In this document: positions 22,289-33,736 of the stretch, piece after piece
How positions within the stretch are numbered: the first letter of the stretch is position 1
How the letters are laid out: every line of letters starts with the position of its first letter
Assembly (NCBI GenBank): GCA_027604005.1
Contig: JADGJT010000019.1
Coordinates: 1-64,000 of the forward strand
DNA length: 64,000 nt
Direction of reading: 5' to 3'
Source: Dinochytrium kinnereticum
Taxonomy: Eukaryota > Chytridiomycota > Chytridiomycetes > Chytridiales > Chytridiaceae
Made by a program: the position numbers and the translations under genes
The notes under the pieces: model-generated
Seen by the model: only the letters and a program-made list of their open reading frames with translations
Database searches by the model: none
What the model was told of the DNA's origin: nothing

Positions 22289-23224
22289 ATGAAATTTTTG
22301 GCGATGGCATTATAGATGGGATGCTCTCTTACTACACTGTAACCCTTGCCGAGGTCTTTTGATCTCGCAGCTGGGTATGGGGCTGGGTATTTGTGATTAT
22401 GGAGAGGGAAGGGAAGTTAAAACATGGGCTGTTTGTTTTTCGGTCGGACGGCAGAGGCGGGCGCCAAGCACGACGGAAGTTGAACGGTTGTTTAAAACCA
22501 TTTTGTTCTGAAAGCATATATGAAGGGAAGACTCTCAGCCCTAGTCTTTTTCGTTTTGACATTGGAGCCTACGATGGCATTCAAAAAGCGCTTGAAAGGC
22601 AGTCTGCTCATTATTTTAATTATTGTTGATTATTGGATTCTGGACAGGATGTTAATCATGTGCTGGGTTGTAGAGGTGTTTGAGGGAGGGTGAATGGAGG
22701 GTCGTTTGACGCGTGATTGCGGAGGGTCCAGTCTTCCTCTGCCTGTGCATAGAGATTGCGAAGCTGTGCATGTTCGCAGATGCCAATGCAGATGCGAGGG
22801 GAAGGCAAGAGGAGAACTCGGTGAGTTATGTGGAAGAATGGACAAGTGCTCCATGCTATTGTTGGTGTGCTCTCGTTAAACGATAATAACAAGCATGTAT
22901 TGGGAATAATGATCATTATGTTGCCTATCGCATCAAAAAGAGTCGCACGGAATGAGACCCAGCCATTCGCCCTATCAAAACGAGGTTGACCGTTGCACCC
23001 CAGTAGCACACGCCTATCATTTTTGCGCTCCCTTCTTGCGCTGATTCCCTTTGTTTCGCCCCAACCACATTAAGCATCTCTACCTACAAGAGGCCGCCCT
23101 TCTCTGATTCAGATTCCCCACCTCACCCTCGCTCATTGCCTTCCTTCATCCCTTCGTCCATCTGTTCCATACCCCGGACCTCTCCCATCTCCACCTCTTC
23201 CACCTCCTTCAAGCGCTTGCAAAG
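22289..23224. other. Divergent intergenic region, possible unrecognised small ORF
   Basis: 936 bp between the FKBP start and the first GH26-like start. It must hold two promoters; the last 200 bp before 23225 is CT-rich. A minus-strand frame at 22656-23009 ends in an ordered-looking segment (LRNLYAQAEEDWTLRNHASN) but has no recognised family or clear splice structure. I do not call a gene. Confidence 0.35.
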
Positions 23225-24963
23225 ATGGGCCGCTCAGGCAGAATAATGTTCTGCAACTTCCTCTTCTGGACAAAGGTTTTTGTGGCCCTCATCCTGTCCT
23301 GCTCCGGCCTCGCCTACTTCTCATGGAAGGTCTACGATCTTAGGCGTTATGCCCTGGCAAACCCTGAGGCTGTTAGCGGCAGCAGCAATCTATACAACTT
23401 CACCGCCACCCAGAATGCCCCCATCGCCATCCCCACTCAAGCTGACGGCACCGTTGTTGAGGATTGCCACTTTGGGCGCACCGGCCTTGCCAGGCTCGAA
23501 CCCCCAAGCGGCAAGATCATGCTGGGTTACCATATCAACTGGGCCTATGACACTCCTTCCAGGATACGTACTAGGATCAACGGCCGTTCTCCTGCCGTCG
23601 TGTGAGTAAACTGCGTTTTACTCGTCTTGATTGCATAAAGTTTTTTTGAGTGTTTGACCCTTGGCCCACAATGCATGTCTCTTCTGTTTTGTCTTTATCT
23701 GAACTTTGTCCTTTCTCTACTTCGTTTACAGCAATGCCTTCATGCAGCTGGATATGACTAGGGCTCAGCCCTTTGACTTTGACATGTTGGCTTGGCACGG
23801 TGCTGAAGTGAGGTTGACGAAGGGAATCTTGGAGCTGACCATTGAGCCCATCAACGATATTGCCGCTATCACCGACGCAGTCTATGACTCAATCGCGCAA
23901 AGGATTAGGGACGTCAACGTTAACCAGGGTGTCCCTGTTTTGCTTCGTTTCGGGCACGAGATGAATGGTGAGGCACATACAAAACTCATTTTGGCTGGGC
24001 TTTTTCCTAATGAAATTTTTTTTCTCCTCATCTCCCAGGTGATTGGGTTGTTGCCTATGGTTACCGTCCCCTCGCCTACACCGCTGCCTTCCGCAAGATG
24101 ACCAATGCTGTTCGCAGGTACACGAACTTGACTGGTAAGTTCGATGTTCATCTTGAATAGAAGTTTCGTGATTTGAGAAGTAATTTGTAACTTACTAATT
24201 TGGAACAATAATGAACACAATAGCTATGGTCTGGGCCCCCAACGTCGGTATTCAGTACCCCTTCAACTCCGGCACTGGTGATGGTGTCGCCCCCAGGCCT
24301 CTCCCTGGCACTCCTGAGTTCATCGCGCTCGACACCGACGGCAACGGCGTGCTCGCTATGGGCGATGACCCCTACGGGCCCTTCTACCCGGGAGATGAGT
24401 ACGTTGACTGGGTCGGTCTCTCCATCTACTTCTACCCCACAGAGAACTATGAGGACCGTGAAGCCGATAAGCTTCTCTGGAACTCTGAAATTCCAAGGGG
24501 TACCTACTTCCGTGAACAGATGAACGCAGAGAACCTTGACCAGCAGGTGAATGTCAACTTTGCCAGAAATGAAACCTGGGCCGAGATGCAAAGATTCTAC
24601 AGACGCTACGCTGAGGCCAAGAGGAAGCCCATGCTTCTCCCTGAGACCGGTGCTCCATTTATTCTTTTTGACGCGGAGCAGAACGCTATTCCTGCCAGGA
24701 GTGGAGAGCTTGCCATCAAAAGCGCTTGGTGGGATCAGTTGTACTCTGACTACACGGTCGCCACTTGGCCTTACTTGAAGTTGTTTGTTCAGTTTGAGGA
24801 GACGAAGTTCCAACATAACAAGACCCAAAACTGGGCCGTTACAAACGCTACCACCCCTGATGTGCTGCCTGCCTACAATGAGTTCTTGACACGGATGAGC
24901 AGAGACATTATTTTTGGGACCGATATGAACTATGGATGCGATGGCAGCGTGAAGTTTGTTTAA
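23225..24963 (+). CDS. Membrane-anchored GH26-like glycoside hydrolase, copy 1
   Basis: Exons 23225-23601, 23732-23967, 24039-24134 and 24224-24963 close in phase (482 residues). A single hydrophobic helix at about 8-33, after a short cytosolic start, makes it a type II membrane protein. The catalytic part begins MLGYHINWAYD. It has RFGHEMNGDW with Glu202 as the likely acid/base, MVWAPN, WVGLSIYFYP, and PETGAP with Glu377 as the likely nucleophile. These match GH26 (endo-beta-1,4-mannanase and related). An EF-hand or dockerin-like calcium loop (DTDGNGVLAMGDD) is inserted near residue 273. It probably cleaves a beta-glycan at the cell surface or in the Golgi; the substrate is unknown. A minus-strand paralogue converges on it at 26113-27874. 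Confidence 0.85.
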
Positions 24964-26112
24964 ATTACAAGAACGTTCCTTTTTTTTGTTTTTTCGTTTT
25001 GTTTCACCGTTTGTCTCTCTCCCCCATTGCATTCCGATCGTTTCGCCTAAACCTCAAGCTTATCATTTTGAGTTACTTTCAACCATTTATTTGGTTTTGG
25101 TTGTTGTCGCCACTTTTTTTCGGCACAGAAGTTTTTGTATCTTGGGGGAACTCTCTAAGGCCCTTGGAAAAACTCGATGTATCTTTTACAACCAGCCTCC
25201 GCTTCTAATATGTTTTTGTTAGTTTCTCTGTCCGTTGGTTATTCTTCGTATTTTATATTTTGCTTTCTCCGATTTGTTTTTATCTTTTCGCCGGCTGGTC
25301 CCTTTGTTTTCCCCACCAACATCCTGTCTTTTCTCGTACAAGAAACCTGAACTCCCTAAAAAAGAATCCAATACAATTTTTTTTTCCCTTGCCTGCCTTC
25401 CTTTGACATTTTTCTATAACCCTGTTCTTTCTTCTATTAAGATAAAAGGCTTTGTCATCTGTTCTTTTTTCGTTGTTTCTTCCCTAGACGAATGTTCTTA
25501 GCACTTTCTTTGTTTAGCAGTTGTTGCAGGTCTTTGACAACTATCTGGCTCTCTTGTAACCCCATCTTCCTTTTTTAAGACGCTTCCTACATTGTATATT
25601 TTCTGACTTGGCACATCATCGTCTGCTACCATGTGCAGCATTCTCAATCCAAACCAAACCACACAAAAAACGAAAAGGCGATTTGTCCCGGATAGATGCT
25701 GTTTCCCTGGCTCTTTATTACCCGTTACAAATTAGGGCGTCTGGATTTAGACGACAGAGGCAAAAAAGCAAAAGGCAAAAGGAAAGGGAGAGAAGAATTA
25801 TAATCAACAGAATACATGTACAAAAAGTGATATGCCAATAAACCAATGACGATCCTTATCCCTTGTCTCCTGCAAAAGAAGAAGACTATAAAGAAAAATA
25901 GAGAAAACAAAGTGAAAGAACAGTTTCGTGCGATTTCAAACCAATTCCTTGGAGCATACTATCCTAAGCAATAACTAAATATTAATGTAAAAGAGCATTC
26001 GACAGTAAAAAGGCTCAGCAAATGACTTAAAGATCTCCTTATCCAAAAGCCCCCCAAACCCCTCAAAACCAAAAACTAGGACGGGGAAGGGGGGGGGGTT
26101 GAGATCGAAAGA
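24964..26112. other. Intergenic region between convergent GH26-like paralogues
   Basis: 1149 bp between the two GH26-like stop codons. The left part is T-rich with mixed pyrimidine tracts and the right part is A-rich, as expected for two 3' UTRs facing each other. A C/G-run lies near 26090. No gene or RNA is supported. Confidence 0.5.
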
Positions 26113-27874
26113 TCACTTCAAAACAACCGACCCATCACACTTGAAACCCATATCCCTCGCCATAATAATGTTCCCCCTCTCCGTCTCCACAAACCGATTA
26201 AACTCCGGCAAAACCTGCAAACTCGACGCATTCGTCACAGCCCAATTCTGAAACTTCTCATGCTGCCACTTCGATTCCTCAAACTGAACCGCCAATTTCA
26301 ACCTCGGCCACATCGCCGCCGTCTCCCTCGACCAAACCTGAGCCCACCAAGCCTTTTTGATCGCCAACTCTCCCGCCCTCTCAGGGACAAGTTGAATCTT
26401 ATCATCCACAAGAAAGAAGGGGGCCCCCGTCTCAGGAATCATCATGGGTTTGTTTCTCTCCTTGCAGAAACGCTCGTAGAAATTCATCATCGCGCGGAAC
26501 TGTTCCGTCGTGGTGCCCCGTGGGATGCTCACAAGGTTTTCGAAATTCTCAAGATTCATCTGCTCGCGAAGGTAAGTCGGGCTTGGCACTTCAGTGTTCA
26601 GGTATGGTCGGCCAAGGTCAAGGTCGTTATTGGATTGGGGGTAAAAGTAGATAGAGAGGCCGACCCAATCAACAAACTCGTCGCCGGGGTAGAAGGGGAG
26701 GTAGGGGTCATCACCGGCTGCAATCACGCCGTTGTTATCTGTGTCGAGCTCGCGGAATTCTTCAGTGCCTCGTACTGGCTTTGGGGCGGAAATGTCGCCA
26801 GGTGCGGCAGAGAAGGGGTATTGCGTCCCAACATTTGGGGCCCATACCATCGCTAAAGAGTAAGGGTCAGATACATATATTTTATAGTATAAAGAAGGAT
26901 TGGGAACATTCAAGTTGTAAAGAGTTTGTTGGACGAACCTGTCATATTCGTGTATTTGCGAATGGCGGTTGCCATCTTTCTAAACGACGTCTTGTACGCA
27001 ATTGGTCTGTATCCATATGCAAGAACCCAGTCGCCTATTACCGGCAGAAAAAAAAAACATCATTGGAGGGGAAATAACGTCAGAAAAGGCTGATGCTACG
27101 CTAAACAAAACCCTTTTATACCGGCAAGAAACCCAGTTTGAAAGAACTAAAGAGTGAAGAACCAACCATTCATCTCATGCCCATATCGCAGCATTACAGG
27201 TACACCCTTCTGAGTATTGATATCCCTAATCTCGCGAGCAATTTGGTCATAAAGCTCGTCCGGGATCCCAGCAATATCACTGATAGGCTCAAGTGTAAGC
27301 TCGAAAATTCCGCGGACTTTTTGCACTTCATAACCATGCCAACGGAGTGAATCAAAGTCAAAAGGAACTGTTTTAGACATATCTATTTTCATGAATGCGT
27401 TGCTGTTGATGAGATGTTAGAATTCGCCAACATTGATGCTTAACGTCAGTCACCGCTCTGAAACAAAGGAATGAAGCCGAGGGCATCAAGAAAAAAAACA
27501 TCCTCTTACATGACAGCCGGCGCAACCTTCCCAAGCCGATTAGTTATCGCCGTCGGATTATCATAAGCCCAATTCAAGTGAAACCCCATCATAATCCGAC
27601 TCGAATCCGGTTCAAGTCTTGCCAGCCTTGTATCATCATGATAACACTCTCTTGATACACTCCCATCAGCATTGGTGGGAATGGGAATAGGAGTCGCCGT
27701 GTCGTTTCGTTGGAGGTTAAGCTGAGACCTTCGTTGATTTGCCAGTGCTATTTGCCTCAAATCGTAGACGCGGACTGCAAAGAAGAGAAGACCGGCGGTG
27801 GCAATGAAGAAGGAGAATGCTGCTTTACTCCAAAAGAGACAGTTGCAGAATAGGATGCGAATGGGGCGACCCAT
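26113..27874 (-). CDS. Membrane-anchored GH26-like glycoside hydrolase, copy 2
   Basis: Exons 27510-27874, 27167-27402, 26939-27034 and 26113-26852 (478 residues). Exons 2-4 have the same lengths (236, 96, 740 nt) and phases as those of the plus-strand copy, so this is an inverted gene duplication. The features are shared: N-terminal membrane helix (FFIATAGLLFFAVRVYDLR), FHLNWAYD, RYGHEMNGDW with the acid/base Glu, MVWAPN, a calcium-type loop DTDNNGVIAAGDD, WVGLSIYFYP, and PETGAP with the nucleophile Glu. Protein identity looks moderate, so the copies are not very recent, and both keep the catalytic residues. Role as for copy 1: hydrolysis of a beta-glycan, substrate unknown. Confidence 0.85.
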
Positions 27875-28392
27875 TGTTGTTGGTTCTGTGGCGCGGTGCT
27901 GGGCGAGGGTGAAGTATGTTACGATGCTAAGTTTCTTGGTTGATTCGTCAAATAATCGTGAGTGTGGTGGTTGAGTGGATTCTTCAATGGGAGTGGGAAC
28001 GAAGTGACTGTAGGATGCAGACCGATGCGTTGTCGTAGTGGATCAAGTTCAAGAGCTGAAGTGCTGGCAGAGTTGGCCCTAGCCCTGTGCTTCTCACCCT
28101 GGCGCTTTCGGACTTATTTCTGACAAGTTCAGCCGCCATTCATGAATGACAATTTGGCGAACCCTTCTCCCAAGCACGAACAACTTTGCTAAAAATAAGC
28201 AAGCAAATCATATCAACCACTGAACATGAATTGCTGGAAGAAGTGCTGCAGCCACAGCAATATAAAAAATGCTTTCCAGAGCATCGTGCGCACTGTCAGC
28301 ATAAATCCCTGAAGGAGGACTTCAAGATACACTTCATTTTTATAGGCTCAAGTCTTCTTACAGCGTTTGTTACATCTTCACTTAAACATATG
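27875..28392. other. Intergenic region between SPAG17-like 3' end and GH26-like copy 2
   Basis: About 520 bp upstream of the GH26-like minus-strand gene and downstream of nothing on that strand, so it should contain its promoter. An open plus frame from 28185 overlaps the SPAG17 end and shows no family motif. No gene is called. Confidence 0.4.
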
Positions 28393-31300
28393 CTATATAT
28401 TGAGAAGTCGGTCGGACCTCTCCTCCTTTTCCGCCTGCCATTCACGATATTGGCTCATCTCTGCCAAGAGCTGACGACGGGTTGCTTTGGTCATTGGAGG
28501 GTAGCGTGTCAACTAGATTCAAAGGAATAATGTAAAGTTTAAAATGAGATTTTAAATCAAAATGAATAAAAAAAGGATGAAAACTGAGCAATCTGTAAAC
28601 ATGCGTACCATCCGGTAAGTAATTACAGAATCCTTTAACTTCACACCATCTTCCAAAGCGTCTACCTTCGTGACCACACTAACTCCAACAGCTCCTGGAT
28701 CCTCCTCTAACTTCTCTTCCACAATCGTAGTCTGAGGGTTATTTGACTCGCGTCGAAGGTAAGGTATCATGTCTAAATCCCGCATCAATTCCATTCCACT
28801 CCCATCTTCCTCAATAATGAATAGCCTTGGAGGGTTCCTGGGTATGGAGTCATCCGGAGTCCACTCGCTCCGCAGAAGGGAAGCTACGAGGTGGCCATCT
28901 TTCAATGCCGTTAGTGGTCTTTTTGTTGGGAGTGATTCGGATAGTGGAAGCTTCGATATCTTCAAGATGTTAAAAGAAATTAGTAGTGAAGAGGTTTGGT
29001 TTTTATCCCGGGCTTGTTCTACCTCGTATGAGCCATCTTTGTTGATTAAAAACGTAGTATTTGAGGAGTCAGTTGTTCGCATGGTACCCATCAACCAGTT
29101 AAATTCATAAACTTCTTCCGGGCTCTTCAGCAAAGCGGATCGCGGAAAGAATTTCGCTTCTCCCCTCGAATTGAGCTCCAAAGTTAAGTCCTCCTTTATA
29201 CAGTAAAATAAAGACGATGTCAGAAACCATAACATTAATACTCAAAAAACTCACCCTAATATAATGAACAGTAAAGTCACCATCACTCGTAAACCTCCTC
29301 TGCAAAGTCGATCCATTCCAAAAATCCAACCGAGCATAAAGTCCGTTCTCTTTTAACGTGATCTTCCCACACATCTCCTCAGCCGAAATAACTACTTTTT
29401 CGGGGGAAACCCTTCTTATTGCTTCGCCGTCCGACGTCGGCACCGCGTATATCTCGCTTTCAATCTCCCTCAAAGATAATTCTGATCCATCTCGAGGCGA
29501 TGCTGATAATCGTGACTTGATTTTGGTCTGATCGGCATGATCTGTCACCATCTCAACAATGCTAGTACTGCCAGAGTCAGGTCTACTATCACCTCGCGGG
29601 GTTCGCGCAATTAAGGTAGTTGTTACGAAGTCTTCGCGGGAATACATGATACGAGTTAGGTTGGCTTTGCTAGATAAAGATTGTGTTGATATCTTGTTTT
29701 GACGTGGAAGTTCGTCTCTCACAACTTTGAGCTGTGAAATCTCTTTTTTGTCTCCGTAAGCTTTTGTACGAAGTCTTATACCCGTTTTTTGGTGGGTACT
29801 AATCCATCCTTCATCAATGGTTTTAAGAGAAGTGTTACCATTAGGAAACAGCACCTGACTCGTCCCGTTGGACAGATAAACAACGACCGCTCCCTGAGCA
29901 GCAAGTTAGTCCTTCCACCAAAAAAAATATTTCGTACAGATGGTAAAATAGACCTCGCGACCTCCTCAGCTCCAAGCGCAATTAACTGTCCCAACAGGCT
30001 CTCATTCTTTTTTTCTTCTAAAATTGCTCTCGCACTGCGGGTTTCAAGATCTGGTATTTGAAGCCCTCTTTTCCCCCTCCTTAAAAAAATGCTCCCGTTT
30101 GACCTCAAATCAACTGTAGACCCATCCGGAAGCGACAAAGTAGCAATTGAAGCTGGTGGAGTAGACGGAAGGGCGGGAAAGGGAAACGGCGTGGCGGAAT
30201 AAATGGACACAGTTGGTGTGGACGGAGTTTGAGGAGCAGTTGATGGAGTAGCGTGGTATGCGGCGTTCGGAGTAGGTGAAGACGTGACCGATAAGATTGC
30301 GCCATCGTCGCAGGATAAGATGAAGTGTCGCGAGTCAGGAGGTAAGGAGGTTGCTCGTAAGGGTTGGGTTTGAATCAAGTTGCGTGGGCTCATCATTGTG
30401 AGAATATTGGTGCCAGATGTCACCTGCGTCTGGGTTCCAGCTTAAGTTGAAGTATCATGAATGAGATTAACAGAATTAAAAGTTAAAAAGGTCATCGTTG
30501 GAACCATAGATACCTCCATAATGCTGATTGTACAGCGCTACGCCAGACATAATCTCCTGAGTGATTTTGATTTGAGATCCAAAGCTCGTGTACAAAACAG
30601 CAACATTCGAGCACTCATGTATAATACGACCACCCATGTCATAAACAATGTCTGGATCATGATCATCTGTTTTAACCACAACATCCGCAACTATATCCAA
30701 TGTAGGTTCAGATGCACAAGTCTTTAAGTTCTTTTCTGTCGACTCTATTGGCTCTACTTCCGGGTCATTTAAGTCTTCCTCCGCAAGAAGTGAAGATTCT
30801 GAAGAATCTAAGTACGAGCTCATGTCAATTTGACTAAAACCACCAGACTGGTGTGCAGGGATGGGAGATTTGTTCTCAGGCTCTTTGGGTTGGGCTTCCT
30901 CAGCGCATTCCTTCTCCGTGATTAGGGTCTCCTTTAGTGGTTCCTCCAGAATTGAGTTTTTTGACTTAAAGGGGTCTAGGGCGTCGCGATTGCTTGGGAA
31001 GAGGTCGTGGAATAGTCCGAAATGTACTTTTGTCTTTACCTGTGATAGTATAGGAAAAGTTATCTGATTTATAGAGTAACCAAGAAGGAAAGAACGATAC
31101 TTTATAGGAGAAAGCCTACCTTTAATTCCTCTGTAAAGCTAACACCTTCCACGGCCACCTTCCCTAAACCGTGCATAGCCAGGAGTTGCCTACCATCTTT
31201 TTCGGATCGCCGCGTGGTCGCAGCTGGCAGATATATCTTAGCCTCTTGAAGAACCTAAACATACACATCAGTCATAGAGATCAAAACATTCAATACTCCT

Positions 31301-33670
31301 TGAAAAACGGGTCCGAAATATAACTATACCTGAGTAAGAGTTGAGGCATCCAGAACTTCAGACCAACACCAAGAGTCTAACGATACAAAAGGACTATCAG
31401 TTCCTGCGTTATCTAACGTCGATGAAATCCCCAGCATATCCTCAAACTCAAGCTGAAGTTCCAAACTTCTCCGATACCTCTCCGATATTTTCGAAAGTCT
31501 TCGGAGCTCCCCCAGGAATACCTTATGCTTTCTCATTTTTTCCTCAGAGTTGAGTACACTCTCTGTTGGGGTTTCAGTCGAATGACCCTTTTCTGATCGA
31601 TGGCCTGCTAATGTCTGATACTTTCTCATTGGGTACAGGAAGCGCATTCTCTCTAATAAACCATCTGATTTGGTCCCCATGTATTTGTAGGCTTGATGAC
31701 CAGCAGACATTAATGAATTCTTGTTTTTTTCGAGGGAAAATTGCCTATAGATTAAATCGAAAAAGGTTAAAACTCGATTCATATGACCCTACTTTATTTT
31801 TTTGGGTACAATTACCCGCGGACTTACAAGTTTCCTGCGACATTAAATCTACCTCCTATGTGTCTATTCACGGAGAGATTTGTGTGTATAATATCTGCCA
31901 ATGTCGGGTTCATCGTTTGGTAATCTTTCGAGCTATGATGGTTGTCTGACGATAATTCCAGCAAGACTTCCAGCAGAATCTCACTGCAAAGCGAGGGTGA
32001 CTTATCGATAATACTGTTATAATATCTCCAATCCATATTCGAATCAACTACATCTAAAGTTCCGTTCGGAATAGATATGATCTGGCTATTTTTATAAAAC
32101 GCCTCAAATTCTCTTTTCTCCTTCAGAACATCGTATATATGGAACGCACTTAGATCAAACAAGTCACGGGCGTCCGTGAAATTATATCTCCGAATGTCTC
32201 CCCATGTAACATTTCTCCACATCGACTCATCATCACAAGATAACATCCATTCCCGAAGTGTCGATATTAAACGGGAAGTTGAAGTACGATAAGGTTGATT
32301 GGGAGGAAACTTTGGCTTTACTAGCTTTTGAATCCGCTCTCCGTCCTGCCCGTCACATAGAGGGTTAGGCGTGGTTATTTCTCCCCCACAGCATTCTACG
32401 GTGATGACTGTATGAACTTGGACGTTGCAGTCTTCCATCAGAGCATTTAGTAGACCTGGAAGATTAAAATCGCGGAGAAAGTAATAGGCATCTGGCCCGT
32501 CTTCAGGTTCGTCATCTACATAAGCGGATAAGTCCTGAGCCTTTTCCTTCTTTCCTTCTTTCTTTCTCTCTTCTTTTTTTTTTTTTTCTTTTTTTTCTTT
32601 TTTTTTTCTTCTTTTTTTTTTTCTTCCAACAATGTTCAAGAAACAGAGAATTATAAACCTACGTACCAATAGCCATTGGCTTAGAATCGCCCTTTCCGCC
32701 TCTTTCTTTAAACTTGCTTTTTCGCTTATCTTGCCCTGAAGTCGGTCGAGAGATCGCTTCAGTAACAGCTTTGGTACCTGCCCCCTTGGAATCTTCGTCG
32801 GTATGACATATCAGTTTGGAAAAGAAAGAGCGTTTTTCTTTATCTCCAACAACTCACCTTTCGAGGGTTTCTTTGGAGACATTAATTTCCCACGATCCTT
32901 TTCCTTCTCCTTCTCCTTCTCCTTGTCCTTCTCCTTCTCTTTTTCTTTATCCTTGTCCCTGTCTTTCCCCTTCTCGTCTTTTTTCCCGGCCTTACCAGCC
33001 TTTTGTGGATCTAAGTCTGACTGCACAATCGCAGGGTCGGAAGCTTCCTGTTTAAACGGATTAAACCCTATTGTTAGTTCAACTGCCTGTTTACATATAT
33101 TTAATTAAAACACTAAAGTATAAAACCTTGGAGAGCTTCAATGCATTCCGTTGCTCAATGCCATCATGTTTTAAAACCAGAAGTCGCAGCTTCACTAATC
33201 TTGCCATTAGATTATCAGGAAAATCCGCCTCAGACTGCGAAGAGTCCATCTGGGATTTTACATCCTTGCAAACCTCGTAAACTTTGGAAGTCTCAGTTGC
33301 CTGTTGTGAGGGGCGAGAAAACATTTCAATTCGACGTAAAGAACCATGATCTTACCCAGTTCAAGAGTTCAGACCTCTGAATAACGGCAAACTTCTGACG
33401 AATACCACTGGATATGTGATCTGAAAGCTGCTGAATAGTTGGAACATTGATATTTGAATCATGCAGCTTGCAGTCTGGGACCATAGTGAATATGAATGCC
33501 GTCCAGTCGTCCTAGTTTTAATATATGTACATATGGAGGTTAGATGACTATAAATCTAATTCAGACGCTTTCATTGTAAGTTCGTTTCTTACATCGTTCA
33601 GTTCACCCTCAGGGTTTGGAATGGGGACAATCACTGGTTGGACTGGTGCATTCTTCGAACCCTTTGACAT
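28393..33670 (-). CDS. SPAG17: Flagellar central-pair protein SPAG17/PF6-like
   Basis: A large multi-exon gene, more than ten exons. It starts MSKGSKNAPVQPV at 33670 and its last exon ends with YPPMTKATRRQLLAEMSQY and a stop at 28393-28395. The first exon ends near 33593; the next encodes DDWTAFIFTMVPDCKLH. A Lys/Glu/Asp-rich linker at about 32880-33000 follows, then YYFLRDFNLPGLLNALMED, then a long series of short beta-rich segments (DGVKLKDSVITYRM, LFIIEEDGSGMEL) typical of the C-terminal half of SPAG17. SPAG17/PF6 is a C1a projection protein of the ciliary central pair and is needed for motility, so this gene points to a zoospore stage. I checked the first, second and last junctions; the internal exon edges are approximate. 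One intron near 32570-32650 is an extreme poly-pyrimidine tract on the plus strand. Confidence 0.75.
32565..32636. repeat. Poly-pyrimidine tract within SPAG17 intron
   Basis: About 70 bp of almost pure T with interspersed C on the plus strand, purine-only on the sense strand of SPAG17. It lies in or next to an intron. It confuses the open frame there and would be prone to length error in sequencing. Confidence 0.8.
32880..32990 (-). repeat. Lys/Glu/Asp-rich coding repeat
   Basis: Irregular ctccttctc/ctttttctt units on the plus strand encode a run of KEK, KDK and RDK triplets in SPAG17. It is probably a charged single-helix or disordered linker. Confidence 0.75.
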
Positions 33671-33736
33671 TGCAAAATTGTCAGATTTGTTGGGTAAACA
33701 TAATATTTATTAAAACGAAACCACTGTGAACAATCC

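Noticed and set aside
22656..23009. Minus-strand frame between FKBP and GH26-like copy 1
   Set aside because: Only a short stretch looks protein-like, no family is recognised and no splice structure is convincing; left as a remark in the intergenic entry.
24148..25032. Minus-strand open frame of 294 codons opposite GH26-like copy 1
   Set aside because: It is the antisense of a conserved catalytic exon; the plus strand holds the GH26 motifs.
26260..26856. Plus-strand open frame opposite GH26-like copy 2
   Set aside because: Antisense of the exon carrying PETGAP and the calcium loop; no motif of its own.
28185..28530. Plus-strand frame overlapping the SPAG17 3' end
   Set aside because: It overlaps the conserved last SPAG17 exon in antisense and has no recognisable domain.
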